From the NCBI RefSeq assembly GCF_900114835.1, contig NZ_FOUJ01000006.1, forward strand, positions 1 to 64,000: a stretch of 64,000 nucleotides of DNA. The letters are read 5' to 3'. The translations under genes were made by a program, and so were the position numbers. The stretch comes from Methanolobus profundi (lineage in GTDB: Archaea; Halobacteriota; Methanosarcinia; Methanosarcinales; Methanosarcinaceae). Below, one piece after another: positions 49,301 to 59,364 of this stretch (its first letter is position 1; each line of letters starts with the position of its first letter). The notes under the pieces were generated by a model, which did not search any database, was not told where the DNA came from, and saw nothing but the letters and a program-made list of their open reading frames with translations.

Positions 49301-51877
49301 TTGGATAAAAACGTGGAACACATTAATAGAACGGACTGCAGAACTGCTGTTGCTGAACATTCCAAAAGCAGTGAGGCTATCAAAGCTACCCATTACAGGG
49401 AAATGCAACTCATCCTTTCAGACAAGCATCCGATAAGCTCTGAAATACTGATAGATGACCGGGAGAAGATCAGTATGATACTGGGAAAGATCCAGTCATG
49501 CATTTCCTTATTAACAGGGAAAAAAGATGGAGAGAACGATATATGCCCTTACAGATCAAGAGTATCAAAGAACAGCAGGACCATAACCATCGATTGCAAG
49601 GACTGTGACCTTGCATCCAGTTTTGATGATGAACAGTGCAGGAAGAATATATTCACCATTCTTCAAAAGGAGCCTGTTGCCGAAAGGCTCACCCTCTCGA
49701 AGCTCTATGAGCGGGACTACGAAAGCAGGTCACTTGAAGCGATATATCTGATGGCAGGTCTCAAGGACAAACTTATCCCTTACAGGAATGCAAAACCTGT
49801 TCAAGTTACATGCAGCGATTCTTCAAGATGCAGCGAAGAACATGCAGGAATAATGAGAACTATAATGGATTCCTCAGGAGCAGATCCTCTGAAGACCTGC
49901 TACATGATCGATAAACTGATAGAATATAATGAGAAAAAAGACCTTCATCAGGATATCCAACCCGAGTGCATGGATTGCAGAGGCAGATTTTCAGAGACAC
50001 TCTATGAAATGAACTCCATCTCAAAAAAAGTCTCAGATAGTACCTGCCTCCATACCCATGGACACAATAGAGGAACATATGAAGCAAACTATCCTGATGG
50101 AGCAGACAACAACTACGAAAAATATCTCCGTTCATACGTCAGACCACCTTTTTCAACATCCAGGATATACACCGAACCTCCTGATAATACGCTCTTCCTT
50201 GAATGCTACGACATAAGTTACCAGGATGAAAGAAAGCTCCCTGTGAATATCTACCAGCTCACTGACCGGCCTGAGAAAATGTATGTTATCAACCCTGTAG
50301 AATACTCTCTTGAAGAAAAGGAACTCAAGATACTGGAAAGGGTAAGAAGGAAGATGATAATGCACCGGCCTGCAGACCTGCAATTCTCGGACCCGGTGAA
50401 TTCAAGAGAATACTTCCGAAGACTCAGTAAACAACTCCTGTTCGAAGAAACTGCTGCTGAAGATATCACCTCTGACCCTGCAAAAGTAAAACTCTGCTGT
50501 GACCTGCTCACCAAGTATACCACAGGACTGGGAATACTTGAGGACCTGATGTCAGATGAGAGGGTCACTGATGTCTATGTGAATGCTCCTGCTGATCAGA
50601 ATCCGGTTCACGTGGTAATGGACGGGGAGGAATGCATTACCAACATCTTCCTGTCACAGGAGGATATGGAATCAATGGTCTCAAGACTTCGTTCCATCAG
50701 TGGCCGCCCGTTCGGGGAAGCTACACCAGTACTTGAAATGTTCCTGAGGGAATACGGAGTGCGTGTATCAGTGATCGGTGATCCCCTGAGTGCTAAAGGA
50801 ATTGCCTACGCATTCAGGAAACATGCAAAGGACCCATGGTCATTGCCAAAGCTCATCAATAACGGTTCCATCTCACCACTTACAGCAGGTCTTCTGAGTT
50901 TCATAATGGATGGACAGGCATCAGTTCTTGTTGCCGGAGGAGTGGGAGCCGGAAAGACATCACTCATGTGTGCTCTGCTTCTTGAGATACCTCAAAAGTG
51001 TCGCATGATAACCATAGAAGATACATCTGAGATACCCATCGAGGAATTGCAGGAAATGGGATGGAAGGTCCAGGGACTTAACTCACAATCTGCGATCATG
51101 AAATATGGGGTTGAGATAGAACCTTCCGTGGCACTGCGGGCATCCCTGAGACTTGGAAGTTCATCTTTGATAATGGGAGAGGTCAGAGGTCCCGAAGTAG
51201 CCGTGCTATATGAAGCAATGCAGGTAGGAGCAGCCGGAAACTCAGTTATCGGCACGATACATGGCTCATCCACCGATGCGGTCTATGAGAGGGTCGTGAA
51301 CACACTTGGAGTACCACCGGCATCATTCAAGGCAACCGATGCTGTCATCGTATGCGCGAATACAAGACTTTCGGGAAGTATGACAATGAAACGGCGTGTC
51401 ATGCAAGTTGCCGAGGTCAACGAGAAATGGGATGAGAGTTCTGGAAAGGTCTTCTCTGACATACTAAGTTATGATGCTTCAGAGGACTGCCTTAAACCCT
51501 CTGACATCATGGACAGAGGACAGTCAGCCCTGATAGGAAAGATAGCAGACAAGTGGGGCATTTCCATGGATGAGGCATCAAGCAATATCCGTATGAGAGC
51601 AATGATCAAGGCAAAGATAGCAGAGTACGGCAAGGATGACGAGCATCTGCTGGAAGCAAGGAACGTTGCTGTGGCAAATAACATGTTCTGGCTGCTGATG
51701 GACAGAGAGATCACAGAACCTGATGGAACGAATTACCAGAGAGTATGTGACAGATGGATGGATTGGTTCGAAGGGTTTGCAGGCAAAAATGAAAGTGCTC
51801 CTGTGATCAGAGAAGGACAGCCTGGCACCGGACATAACGAACAGTATATCTGCGCAGGTGGTCAGACTGTACAATGA
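49301..51877 (+). CDS. Type II/IV secretion system ATPase (GspE/TadA-like)
   Basis: An 858-residue secretion ATPase. The C-terminal 480 residues are the motor: 'DERVTDVYVNAPADQNPVHV', Walker A 'GGVGAGKTSL' near 545, Asp box 'TIEDTSEIPIEEL', Walker B 'SSLIMGEVRGPEV', His box 'GNSVIGTIHGSS'. The N-terminal 350 residues are unusual, with Cys82, Cys99, Cys102 and Cys113 and a later 'CMDCRGRF' segment, possibly metal-binding. Starts are TTG 49301 or GTG 49313. It drives a TadC-type membrane protein encoded by the overlapping next gene. No pilin or archaellin gene is nearby, so the exported structure is unknown. Confidence 0.92.
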   Translation: MDKNVEHINRTDCRTAVAEHSKSSEAIKATHYREMQLILSDKHPISSEILIDDREKISMILGKIQSCISLLTGKKDGENDICPYRSRVSKNSRTITIDCKDCDLASSFDDEQCRKNIFTILQKEPVAERLTLSKLYERDYESRSLEAIYLMAGLKDKLIPYRNAKPVQVTCSDSSRCSEEHAGIMRTIMDSSGADPLKTCYMIDKLIEYNEKKDLHQDIQPECMDCRGRFSETLYEMNSISKKVSDSTCLHTHGHNRGTYEANYPDGADNNYEKYLRSYVRPPFSTSRIYTEPPDNTLFLECYDISYQDERKLPVNIYQLTDRPEKMYVINPVEYSLEEKELKILERVRRKMIMHRPADLQFSDPVNSREYFRRLSKQLLFEETAAEDITSDPAKVKLCCDLLTKYTTGLGILEDLMSDERVTDVYVNAPADQNPVHVVMDGEECITNIFLSQEDMESMVSRLRSISGRPFGEATPVLEMFLREYGVRVSVIGDPLSAKGIAYAFRKHAKDPWSLPKLINNGSISPLTAGLLSFIMDGQASVLVAGGVGAGKTSLMCALLLEIPQKCRMITIEDTSEIPIEELQEMGWKVQGLNSQSAIMKYGVEIEPSVALRASLRLGSSSLIMGEVRGPEVAVLYEAMQVGAAGNSVIGTIHGSSTDAVYERVVNTLGVPPASFKATDAVIVCANTRLSGSMTMKRRVMQVAEVNEKWDESSGKVFSDILSYDASEDCLKPSDIMDRGQSALIGKIADKWGISMDEASSNIRMRAMIKAKIAEYGKDDEHLLEARNVAVANNMFWLLMDREITEPDGTNYQRVCDRWMDWFEGFAGKNESAPVIREGQPGTGHNEQYICAGGQTVQ

Positions 51878-53804
51878 GAACTGGTATTACACCGGCTGCA
51901 AGTTCACATCTGCTAATTTAAGGTGGCTCATTAGGGACCATGATTCATTCAGGCAGCAAGCAGACAGATCCATCAGCGAGAATTACCGCAATGCAATGGT
52001 CTATACAGGATTCTCATTGGAACCTCATGAGACCGTGCTTTTCTCCTATGTAGTTGCATCACTTGCACTGATAGGCATACTTGCTTTTGATATCATCCTA
52101 TTCAGGCTCATCACTTTTGAAGGGGCGACCATTGGAGCCGTTATAGTGTTAAGCCTCATGTTCCCACTTGCAGTGTTGCTCTACCTGAGCGAGTATATCA
52201 AGATACATGCAAAATGGATGAAGGTCAGCTCCCTTGGAGATATTCCTGAGATTATCAGTTACATTGTGATGTCAATGAAACTGGTGCCAAATATGGAAGT
52301 TGCTATCCGTTTCGCTGCAGGGAACTCCACCAGGCCACTTGCAAAGGACCTGAAAAAGATGATATGGAACCTGCATATGAGAGAGTACAAAGGTATTGAT
52401 GATGCAATACTTGAATTCTCCAACCTCTGGGGCAAGGACAGCGAGTACTTCAAAAGAGCATTGCACCTTATTAAAAGTTCTACAAGCGAACCTGATGAAG
52501 CGCAAAGAGTGATCACCCTGAACAGATCACTGGACCTTGTGCTTGAAAGTACGCGCAACCTGATGGATAACTTTGCATCAAAACTGAAAACACCCACATA
52601 TGTACTTTATTCCATATTCATTCTGATACCCCTTGCCCTTGTTGCATTGATGCCTGCAATAACCGTTGTAGGCATACGTTTTGGAATTGGTACGTTAGTC
52701 ATAATCTATGATGTGGTGCTTCCATTACTGACATTTGCATACGCCGAATACATACTGACGCAGCGACCTGCGGCATTCATTCCACAGGACATACCTGAAA
52801 GCCATCCTGAACTTGAGGGCATAAGAAAAAGAAAACAACAGTCACTTTTGCTATCTTCGGCCATTGGTATATTCATATCGTCATTGGGATACATACTGAT
52901 ATACAAAGGAAATCCGTGGAACATAGTGTCAACAGCAACACTTGATGGAATAATACCGCCAACGCTATTCATTATATGGGGGATCGTATTTGCCATTGCG
53001 ATCTACCTGAATATCAGCTATGCCCCTTACAAGAAAATAAGGGATGAGATACGCAAGATGGAGAACGAGTTCTCAGATGCATTGTTCGTTCTGGGTAGAA
53101 GGATATCTGAGGGCAGGTCTGCGGAGGAGGCATTCATTCACACTGCAAGGACCATGGAAGGTTCTGATATATCAAGTGCCTTTGAAAGAATATCGCTCAA
53201 CCTAATGAATATGAGAACAGATATCCGTTCCGCAATATTCGATGAGGATTTTGGGGCTTTCAAGGATATATACTCAGAAAGGATCAGGACAACGATGCTC
53301 CTCCTTGTAGAAAGTGTGAATAAGAGCCATCTGGTTGCAGGGGTTGCCATAGTCAAGCTTGCAGACCACCTTAAAGAACTACAGGACGTTGAGATCAAGA
53401 TCAAGCAGTCACTCTATGACATGACATCGACCATGCGCTCAACTGCTGCAGTCTTTGCGCCACTTATCGCAGGTGTCACTATTGCTCTCTCAGAGGTCAT
53501 AGCAAAGATACTTCAGAACATATCAGATAGCATCGAACGCCTCCCGGAAAACGCGTTTCCCGGACCGGCACAGATATCCCCAGGGAATCTGAACCAATCG
53601 ATCCCTTCCGACCTTTTCATGTTCGCCATCGGAATTTACATCATTTTGATAACAGTGATACTTATCCGCTTCTCCGGCACGATAGAATACGGAGGTGACA
53701 GGGCACAACTACGGTATGAGATAGGCCAGACACTACCAATTACGATCATAGTGTTCACTGTTTCAACGATATTCTCAAGAATTATATTCAGAGGAATGAT
53801 ATAA
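51858..53804 (+). CDS. TadC/GspF-like secretion membrane platform protein
   Basis: A 648-residue membrane protein with two T2SSF domains: 'SLGDIPEIISYIVMSMKLVP' opens the first and 'MENEFSDALFVLGRRISEGR' the second. Membrane helices lie around 68-110, 245-295, 330-390 and the C-terminus. The duplication is usual for archaeal GspF/TadC homologues, which form the inner-membrane platform for a type IV filament or secretion motor. It starts at GTG 51858, overlapping the ATPase gene by 20 bases, so the two are translationally coupled. Confidence 0.9.
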   Translation: MVRLYNENWYYTGCKFTSANLRWLIRDHDSFRQQADRSISENYRNAMVYTGFSLEPHETVLFSYVVASLALIGILAFDIILFRLITFEGATIGAVIVLSLMFPLAVLLYLSEYIKIHAKWMKVSSLGDIPEIISYIVMSMKLVPNMEVAIRFAAGNSTRPLAKDLKKMIWNLHMREYKGIDDAILEFSNLWGKDSEYFKRALHLIKSSTSEPDEAQRVITLNRSLDLVLESTRNLMDNFASKLKTPTYVLYSIFILIPLALVALMPAITVVGIRFGIGTLVIIYDVVLPLLTFAYAEYILTQRPAAFIPQDIPESHPELEGIRKRKQQSLLLSSAIGIFISSLGYILIYKGNPWNIVSTATLDGIIPPTLFIIWGIVFAIAIYLNISYAPYKKIRDEIRKMENEFSDALFVLGRRISEGRSAEEAFIHTARTMEGSDISSAFERISLNLMNMRTDIRSAIFDEDFGAFKDIYSERIRTTMLLLVESVNKSHLVAGVAIVKLADHLKELQDVEIKIKQSLYDMTSTMRSTAAVFAPLIAGVTIALSEVIAKILQNISDSIERLPENAFPGPAQISPGNLNQSIPSDLFMFAIGIYIILITVILIRFSGTIEYGGDRAQLRYEIGQTLPITIIVFTVSTIFSRIIFRGMI

Positions 53805-53878
53805 ACCGGAAACAGAAAGATACTCCCACTGCCGCAAGATTAAAGCTTCCTTAATTCCTTTTTTACAGAGGTGCTTTT

Positions 53879-54442
53879 ATGAAAAGATCGATCGGAGCCA
53901 GATCCTTAGCATACCCGACGCCAGCATGGCTTGTCGGAACCTATGACATGTTCGGAAAAGCAAACGCTATGACTGCAGCCTGGGGAGGTATCTGCTGCTC
54001 AGATCCCCCGTGCATCAGTGTTTCCCTGAGAAAGGCAACCTATAGTTATGCCAATATAATGGAAAAGGAAGCTTTTACGATCAGCATACCCTCTGAGGAC
54101 TATGTGAAGGAAACAGATTATTTTGGTATTGAAAGCGGAAAGAATGTAGACAAATTCGAAAAGATGGGACTTACTGCTGTGAAAAGTGACCTTGTGTACG
54201 CACCATATGTAGAAGAGTTCCCCATCGTCCTTGAATGCAAACTGATACACAGCTTTGAGCTGGGCCTTCACACACAGTTCATTGGAGAGATCGTTGACAT
54301 CAAAGCAGAGGAATCCGTGCTTGATGAGAAAGGTAACCCTGACATAAAGAAGATAAGACCGATAATCTACTCGCCTGAAAGGAATTATTACGGACTTGGG
54401 AAATTGCTTGGAAAGGCATTCTCAATTGGAATAGAGAAGTAG
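53879..54442 (+). CDS. Flavin reductase-like / flavoredoxin family protein
   Basis: A 187-residue flavin reductase-like domain protein (flavoredoxin type) binding FMN: '[20 protein letters not shown]', '[20 protein letters not shown]', '[20 protein letters not shown]' and '[13 protein letters not shown]'. It is likely an electron-transfer or flavin reductase protein; the partner is unknown. GAGGTGCTTTT lies before the ATG. A ferredoxin gene follows in the opposite direction. Confidence 0.93.
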   Translation: MKRSIGARSLAYPTPAWLVGTYDMFGKANAMTAAWGGICCSDPPCISVSLRKATYSYANIMEKEAFTISIPSEDYVKETDYFGIESGKNVDKFEKMGLTAVKSDLVYAPYVEEFPIVLECKLIHSFELGLHTQFIGEIVDIKAEESVLDEKGNPDIKKIRPIIYSPERNYYGLGKLLGKAFSIGIEK

Positions 54443-54467
54443 AACTGTAATTGATACGGGGCCTTGG

Positions 54468-54653
54468 TCACTCCATATATACCAGGGCCTTGTTAGGACA
54501 GATCTTTACACATTTCATGCAAAGGTCACACTTCTCATGATCCACATTAGCGAAACCATTGACCCTGTAAAGTGCACCATTTGGACAGACATTCTCGCAT
54601 CTGCCGCATTTCCTGCATCCCAGTGACACAATGAAGCCTTCACGCTCTTCCAT
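54468..54653 (-). CDS. Ferredoxin, 2[4Fe-4S]
   Basis: A 61-residue ferredoxin with two full motifs: 'CRKCGRCENVCP' and 'CDLCMKCVKICP', each CxxCxxCxxxCP. The start is uncertain: ATG 54653 gives a compact ferredoxin, but no ribosome binding site precedes it. Longer readings run into the divergent radical SAM gene. The shared TATA element at 54711-54720 predicts an mRNA beginning about 54688. It may serve the radical SAM enzyme encoded divergently. Confidence 0.85.
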   Translation of the reverse strand: MEEREGFIVSLGCRKCGRCENVCPNGALYRVNGFANVDHEKCDLCMKCVKICPNKALVYME

Positions 54654-54710
54654 CGAGGAGGAGTATTGTATGAATGCTACATAAGCCTTAGGACCTCTGT
54701 CAAAAATACC

Positions 54711-54720
54711 CTTATATACC
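54711..54720. promoter_or_regulatory. TATA element shared by ferredoxin and radical SAM genes
   Basis: CTTATATACC lies 27 bases before the radical SAM ATG (leaderless prediction). On the other strand it reads GGTATATAAG, about 62 bases before the ferredoxin ATG. No other TATA-like sequence lies in the gap. Confidence 0.4.
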
Positions 54721-54741
54721 TGCAGGTTATAGGATGCCACG

Positions 54742-55797
54742 ATGAGTAATATCACCCAGGGAGAGGCAGGTTCTTTCCACTCTTTTCTTTCAGAAGGCTG
54801 CAAGCTCTGTAAACAGGGAGCTAAGATGGTCCTTTTCATAACGGGCATATGCCCAAAGGATTGTTTTTATTGTCCAGTGTCACATGAGAGACGCACTGAT
54901 GATACCTATGCCAATGAAAGAAAGGTGAGCTGTGACTGTGATGTTATTGATGAAGCGAGACAGATGGATGCCCTTGGTACCGGGATCACTGGAGGAGAGC
55001 CACTTATCAGGCAGGAGAAGGTCCTCCACTACATAAGGCTACTCAAGAAGGAGTTCGGGCACGAACATCACATCCATATGTACACATCTATGACCCCTGA
55101 CAGGAAATTGATGGCAGAACTTGCGGAAGCAGGACTCGATGAGATCAGGTTCCATCCACCTGTAAGACTCTGGGACTCTCTGAAAGAGAGTGGTTATACA
55201 GACTCTATACGTTCTGCGAAGGAACTTGGACTTGAAACTGGGTTTGAGATTCCTTCCATCAAAGGTGCAAATAAAGTAGCTATTTTTGCAGAGGAGAATG
55301 ATTGCTTCATTAATCTGAATGAACTGGAGTTCTCAGACACTAATGCAGATGCAATGAAAGAGCTTGGTTATCAACTAATAGATGATATCTCCAATGCAGT
55401 AGTGGGATCTGAAGAATATGCAGCTGAGGTTGCCTCTGACTGTCAGAGGATACATTTCTGCTCATCCAGCTACAAGGATGCTGTACAGCTTCGAAAAAGG
55501 CTCATACGTATCGCTGAAAGGACATCCAGGACCTTTGACGAGATCAGTGAGGACGGGACCATATTCTATGGACATATTGAATGCGATGAAATAAGTGATA
55601 TTGAAACTTTGAACGATGAACTTTCAGAGATGGAAGTACCGGCTGATATGCTGGAAATAACAGAGAGTGGGATAGACATTGCATGGTGGATCCTGGAGGA
55701 TATAGCAGGATCTGTGAGTGATGATAAAAGAAAATTGTATATCATTGAAAGATATCCATTTAAAGAAGGGCTAATTGTTGAGAAGATACCCCTTTAA
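54742..55797 (+). CDS. Radical SAM protein (COG2108-like)
   Basis: A 351-residue radical SAM enzyme. The cluster motif is 'CPKDCFYCPVSHE' (CxxxCxxC); an extra CxxC ('GCKLCKQG') lies upstream near residue 20. 'LGTGITGGEPLIRQEKVL' is the SAM-binding GGE motif, and 'IHMYTSMTPDRKLMAELAEA' continues the barrel. The C-terminal about 120 residues form a separate domain. Related to pyruvate formate-lyase activating enzymes, but the substrate is unknown. It is followed by a DUF2551 gene. Confidence 0.9.
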   Translation: MSNITQGEAGSFHSFLSEGCKLCKQGAKMVLFITGICPKDCFYCPVSHERRTDDTYANERKVSCDCDVIDEARQMDALGTGITGGEPLIRQEKVLHYIRLLKKEFGHEHHIHMYTSMTPDRKLMAELAEAGLDEIRFHPPVRLWDSLKESGYTDSIRSAKELGLETGFEIPSIKGANKVAIFAEENDCFINLNELEFSDTNADAMKELGYQLIDDISNAVVGSEEYAAEVASDCQRIHFCSSSYKDAVQLRKRLIRIAERTSRTFDEISEDGTIFYGHIECDEISDIETLNDELSEMEVPADMLEITESGIDIAWWILEDIAGSVSDDKRKLYIIERYPFKEGLIVEKIPL

Positions 55798-55915
55798 ATG
55801 CTAAATTATATATGTTAGAATGATATAGATGGTACAATTTTCATATCCAATACGGGTTTTAGAACTATTTCAAATAAATAGTTTTATAAGATAAAATAAC
55901 ATATTGAGGAAAGAG

Positions 55916-56227
55916 GTGTTTGTACTGGAAACGATTGAAGAGCGAGTAAGAGAAAGACTAATTAAATATCTTAGTCGCGATGATACTGGTATACGCAAAG
56001 TTGTACTGAAATTGTTCCTTAACGGTAGTAAATTCACTACAGGAGACGTGTACGAGCATCTACATAATACGGATTTTGATGTGAGCTACAGAGGAGTATC
56101 AGCCATGGTAGGTCTTATGAATACAAGACTTGGCATCCTTAGCATTGATGTTACAGGTGATCACAATATATACCTGCTTAAAGAAGATTACAGGGAGATC
56201 GTAAGGTCCGTCCTTGACAACTACTGA
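55916..56227 (+). CDS. DUF2551 protein
   Basis: A roughly 103-residue protein of DUF2551, a family I know from Methanosarcinales. The core is 'TGIRKVVLKLFLNGSKFTTG' then 'DVSYRGVSAMVGLMNTRLGI', which reads like a winged helix, with 'GDHNIYLLKEDYREIV' at the end. It may bind DNA (inference). GTG 55916 is chosen because GAGG lies six bases before it; TTG 55904 in frame is an alternative. Confidence 0.82.
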   Translation: MFVLETIEERVRERLIKYLSRDDTGIRKVVLKLFLNGSKFTTGDVYEHLHNTDFDVSYRGVSAMVGLMNTRLGILSIDVTGDHNIYLLKEDYREIVRSVLDNY

Positions 56228-56287
56228 CCCCCTAACTCTTCATTTTAGATACTTTAAAGATACACAATTCTAACTTAAATTACGGGA

Positions 56288-57169
56288 GTGTCACTTATAT
56301 TCAGAAGTATACCCCGAATAGTCTACAAAGGATACGAACGCCTGCTAACACAGGAAGTCCAGAGTGAAAAGGTTCCGCGACACGTTGCTATTATTATGGA
56401 CGGGAACCGCAGGTATGCACGCAAACTTGGGCAAATGACATCATATGGCCACAGGCGCGGGGCAGATGTCACAGAGAGTGTTATGGAGTGGGCCTGCGAG
56501 ATCGGAGTGGAATACCTGACCATATACGCATTTTCAACTGAGAATTTTAATCGGTCAGATGACGAAAAGGATAAGCTTTTCGACCTTATCAAATTGAAGT
56601 TCGATGATATAGTCGTTGACGAACGGACCCATGAGAGAAAGATGAGGGTCCATGCGATCGGCGATATTGATAAATTGCCGGAAAGTCTCCGTGAATCGAT
56701 CGATAATGTAGAACTTGTTACATCAGTATACGATAAATTCAATCTGAATGTTGCAATAGCATACGGCGGAAGACAGGAGATAGTCCAGGCAGTGAAAGAG
56801 ATCGCCTACAAGGTGGAGACAGGAGAGATCGACCCCGACACCATCGATGAAGAAACTATATCCGATCATCTTTATCCATCAAAAAGTGCTGCACTCCCTG
56901 ATGTGGACCTTATTATACGCACAGGAGGAGACGAAAGAGTATCCAATTTCCTCCCGTGGCAGGCCAATGGAAGTGAATGTGCAGCGTATTTCTGTGCACC
57001 CTTCTGGCCAGAGTTCCGCAAGATAGATTTTCTGCGCTCTATACGTGTCTATCAGTCCCGTATGAGGGAAAAACATCAACGTGCAACCATCCGTGCAGCC
57101 CAGTTCCTCAAAGCCCTTGGAAAGGCGGAAATAGAGGAAGTCAGGCAGCATTCAAAGGTTAAGAATTAA
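56288..57169 (+). CDS. uppS: cis-Prenyltransferase (undecaprenyl diphosphate synthase family)
   Basis: It builds long Z-polyprenyl diphosphates used as sugar carriers for glycosylation. The 293-residue protein has the active-site Asp in 'AIIMDGNRRYARKLGQ', 'SYGHRRGADVTESVMEW', 'LTIYAFSTENFNRSDDEK' and the C-terminal 'DLIIRTGGDERVSNFLPWQ' and 'PFWPEFRKIDFLRSI'. The first start is GTG 56288, which overlaps the GGGAG that should be its ribosome binding site. An ATA at 56297, nine bases on, would be better spaced, so the true start is unclear. Confidence 0.95.
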   Translation: MSLIFRSIPRIVYKGYERLLTQEVQSEKVPRHVAIIMDGNRRYARKLGQMTSYGHRRGADVTESVMEWACEIGVEYLTIYAFSTENFNRSDDEKDKLFDLIKLKFDDIVVDERTHERKMRVHAIGDIDKLPESLRESIDNVELVTSVYDKFNLNVAIAYGGRQEIVQAVKEIAYKVETGEIDPDTIDEETISDHLYPSKSAALPDVDLIIRTGGDERVSNFLPWQANGSECAAYFCAPFWPEFRKIDFLRSIRVYQSRMREKHQRATIRAAQFLKALGKAEIEEVRQHSKVKN

Positions 57170-57295
57170 AACCACTGTTCTTACAAGATCATTGTGTCAC
57201 ATCATAAAAGCAATATAGCCTTACCAGTGACCACTATTTAGAACTATATCAAAAGCTAGTCAGTTCATCTTAAAGCATCAAAAAAGAGATTGTGG

Positions 57296-57380
57296 TGCGG
57301 GAGGTGTGATTCGAACACACGAACTCCTACGAGACTAGGCCCTCAACCTAGCGCCTTTGGCCTGGCTGGGCAACCCCCGC
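57296..57380 (-). tRNA. tRNA-Leu (GAG anticodon), copy 1
   Basis: An 85-base class II tRNA. The acceptor GCGGGGG pairs with CTCCCGC (one G-U). The anticodon loop TTGAGGG in stem CTAGG/CCTAG gives GAG (Leu, CUC and CUU codons). CCA is encoded at 57293-57295. It is identical in sequence to the copy 158 bases away. Confidence 0.95.
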
Positions 57381-57453
57381 ACATGATCTGCGAAGAAAGT
57401 AATTTGGTTCGACCTGAAAGGTCCGAAATAATTCATCTATAAGAAGTATCTGG

Positions 57454-57538
57454 TGCGGGAGGTGTGATTCGAACACACGAACTCCTACGAGACTAGGCCC
57501 TCAACCTAGCGCCTTTGGCCTGGCTGGGCAACCCCCGC
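57454..57538 (-). tRNA. tRNA-Leu (GAG anticodon), copy 2
   Basis: Identical to copy 1 over all 85 bases plus the encoded CCA (57451-57453). The spacer between the two copies is not similar to the sequence after copy 2. This copy lies 51 bases past the rpoD stop on the same strand. Confidence 0.95.
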
Positions 57539-57589
57539 ATCGAGATTGATTTCCTATAAATTTTAGGAGAGTAAATCTCCTAATCCACA

Positions 57590-58384
57590 TCAGAGGGACT
57601 CTAAGATTTGCCCCATCTGGCTGGCTTTCTCCTTAATAGTTGTTCCTGCATTTATAATTAACTGTTGGACTGTGTAAGAACCATCGGATTCCATAGTGAA
57701 AATGAAAGAATTTTCATCTTCTGACACAGTAATTGCATCAATATCACAGACTGATGCACAGAGTTTGCAGAGTATACATTTAAGGATGTCGTCGCCGGAT
57801 ATTTCTGCGCCGTTCGGACCAATGTGAATGATATCTTTTGGACATTCCTTCACACATGCGCCGCACTCGTCACAGTTCTCGAACTTGACAACGGGCATAT
57901 TCTTGTAGCCACATGCCACACCAGCTTGCCATTTAGCATGTTGATGACCATACCCCATGTGGGCAATAGCCTCAAGCACTACTTTCTGGCCTTCCTTCAG
58001 ATCAATGATAGGAATGTTCTGGTCAGCTGGCTGGACGGTCTCATCAGATGAGACAAAGTCGCCCGAATATACCATTCTCGGACCTTCTGCACTGAGGGTC
58101 AGGGATACCTTGCATGCAGGGCATTCTGATCCACATGTGCACTCTTCTACAGGTACGAACTCCTCAATGTTTGTCGTCAAAGGAATAAGGCCAAGCCTTA
58201 AAGCTAACTGCTCATCAAAGAGGACTGACGTATTGTTGTAGATGTTCACATCATCGATAGCAATAGTAGGTACATCGGAGAGCGCTGCCCTCCTTATACC
58301 ATTAGCCAAAGCTGCACTTGCATCTGATAATATGAACTTCGCAGACCTCTCTGACAGCTCAAGTATGTCTACTTCCATTGTCAT
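57590..58384 (-). CDS. rpoD: RNA polymerase subunit D (Rpo3) with ferredoxin domain
   Basis: The archaeal counterpart of bacterial alpha and eukaryotic Rpb3, nucleating polymerase assembly with subunit L. At 264 residues it has the assembly domain with a CxCxxxCxxC zinc site (Cys82, 84, 88, 91), as in Rpb3. An inserted domain with two complete [4Fe-4S] motifs follows (Cys171, 174, 177, 181 and Cys203, 206, 209, 213). Both clusters look intact, which is not so in all archaea. It is the last gene of the S13-S4-S11-RpoD operon. Confidence 0.97.
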   Translation of the reverse strand: MTMEVDILELSERSAKFILSDASAALANGIRRAALSDVPTIAIDDVNIYNNTSVLFDEQLALRLGLIPLTTNIEEFVPVEECTCGSECPACKVSLTLSAEGPRMVYSGDFVSSDETVQPADQNIPIIDLKEGQKVVLEAIAHMGYGHQHAKWQAGVACGYKNMPVVKFENCDECGACVKECPKDIIHIGPNGAEISGDDILKCILCKLCASVCDIDAITVSEDENSFIFTMESDGSYTVQQLIINAGTTIKEKASQMGQILESL

Positions 58385-58405
58385 GAGTTCATATCCATTT
58401 AGTAT

Positions 58406-59351
<946 letters not shown>

Positions 59352-59364
59352 AAGATCACCTTAA

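Noticed and set aside
57293-57538. Tandem tRNA repeats as a possible CRISPR or mobile-element end
   Set aside because: The repeats are complete functional tRNA-Leu genes; there are only two units and no integrase.
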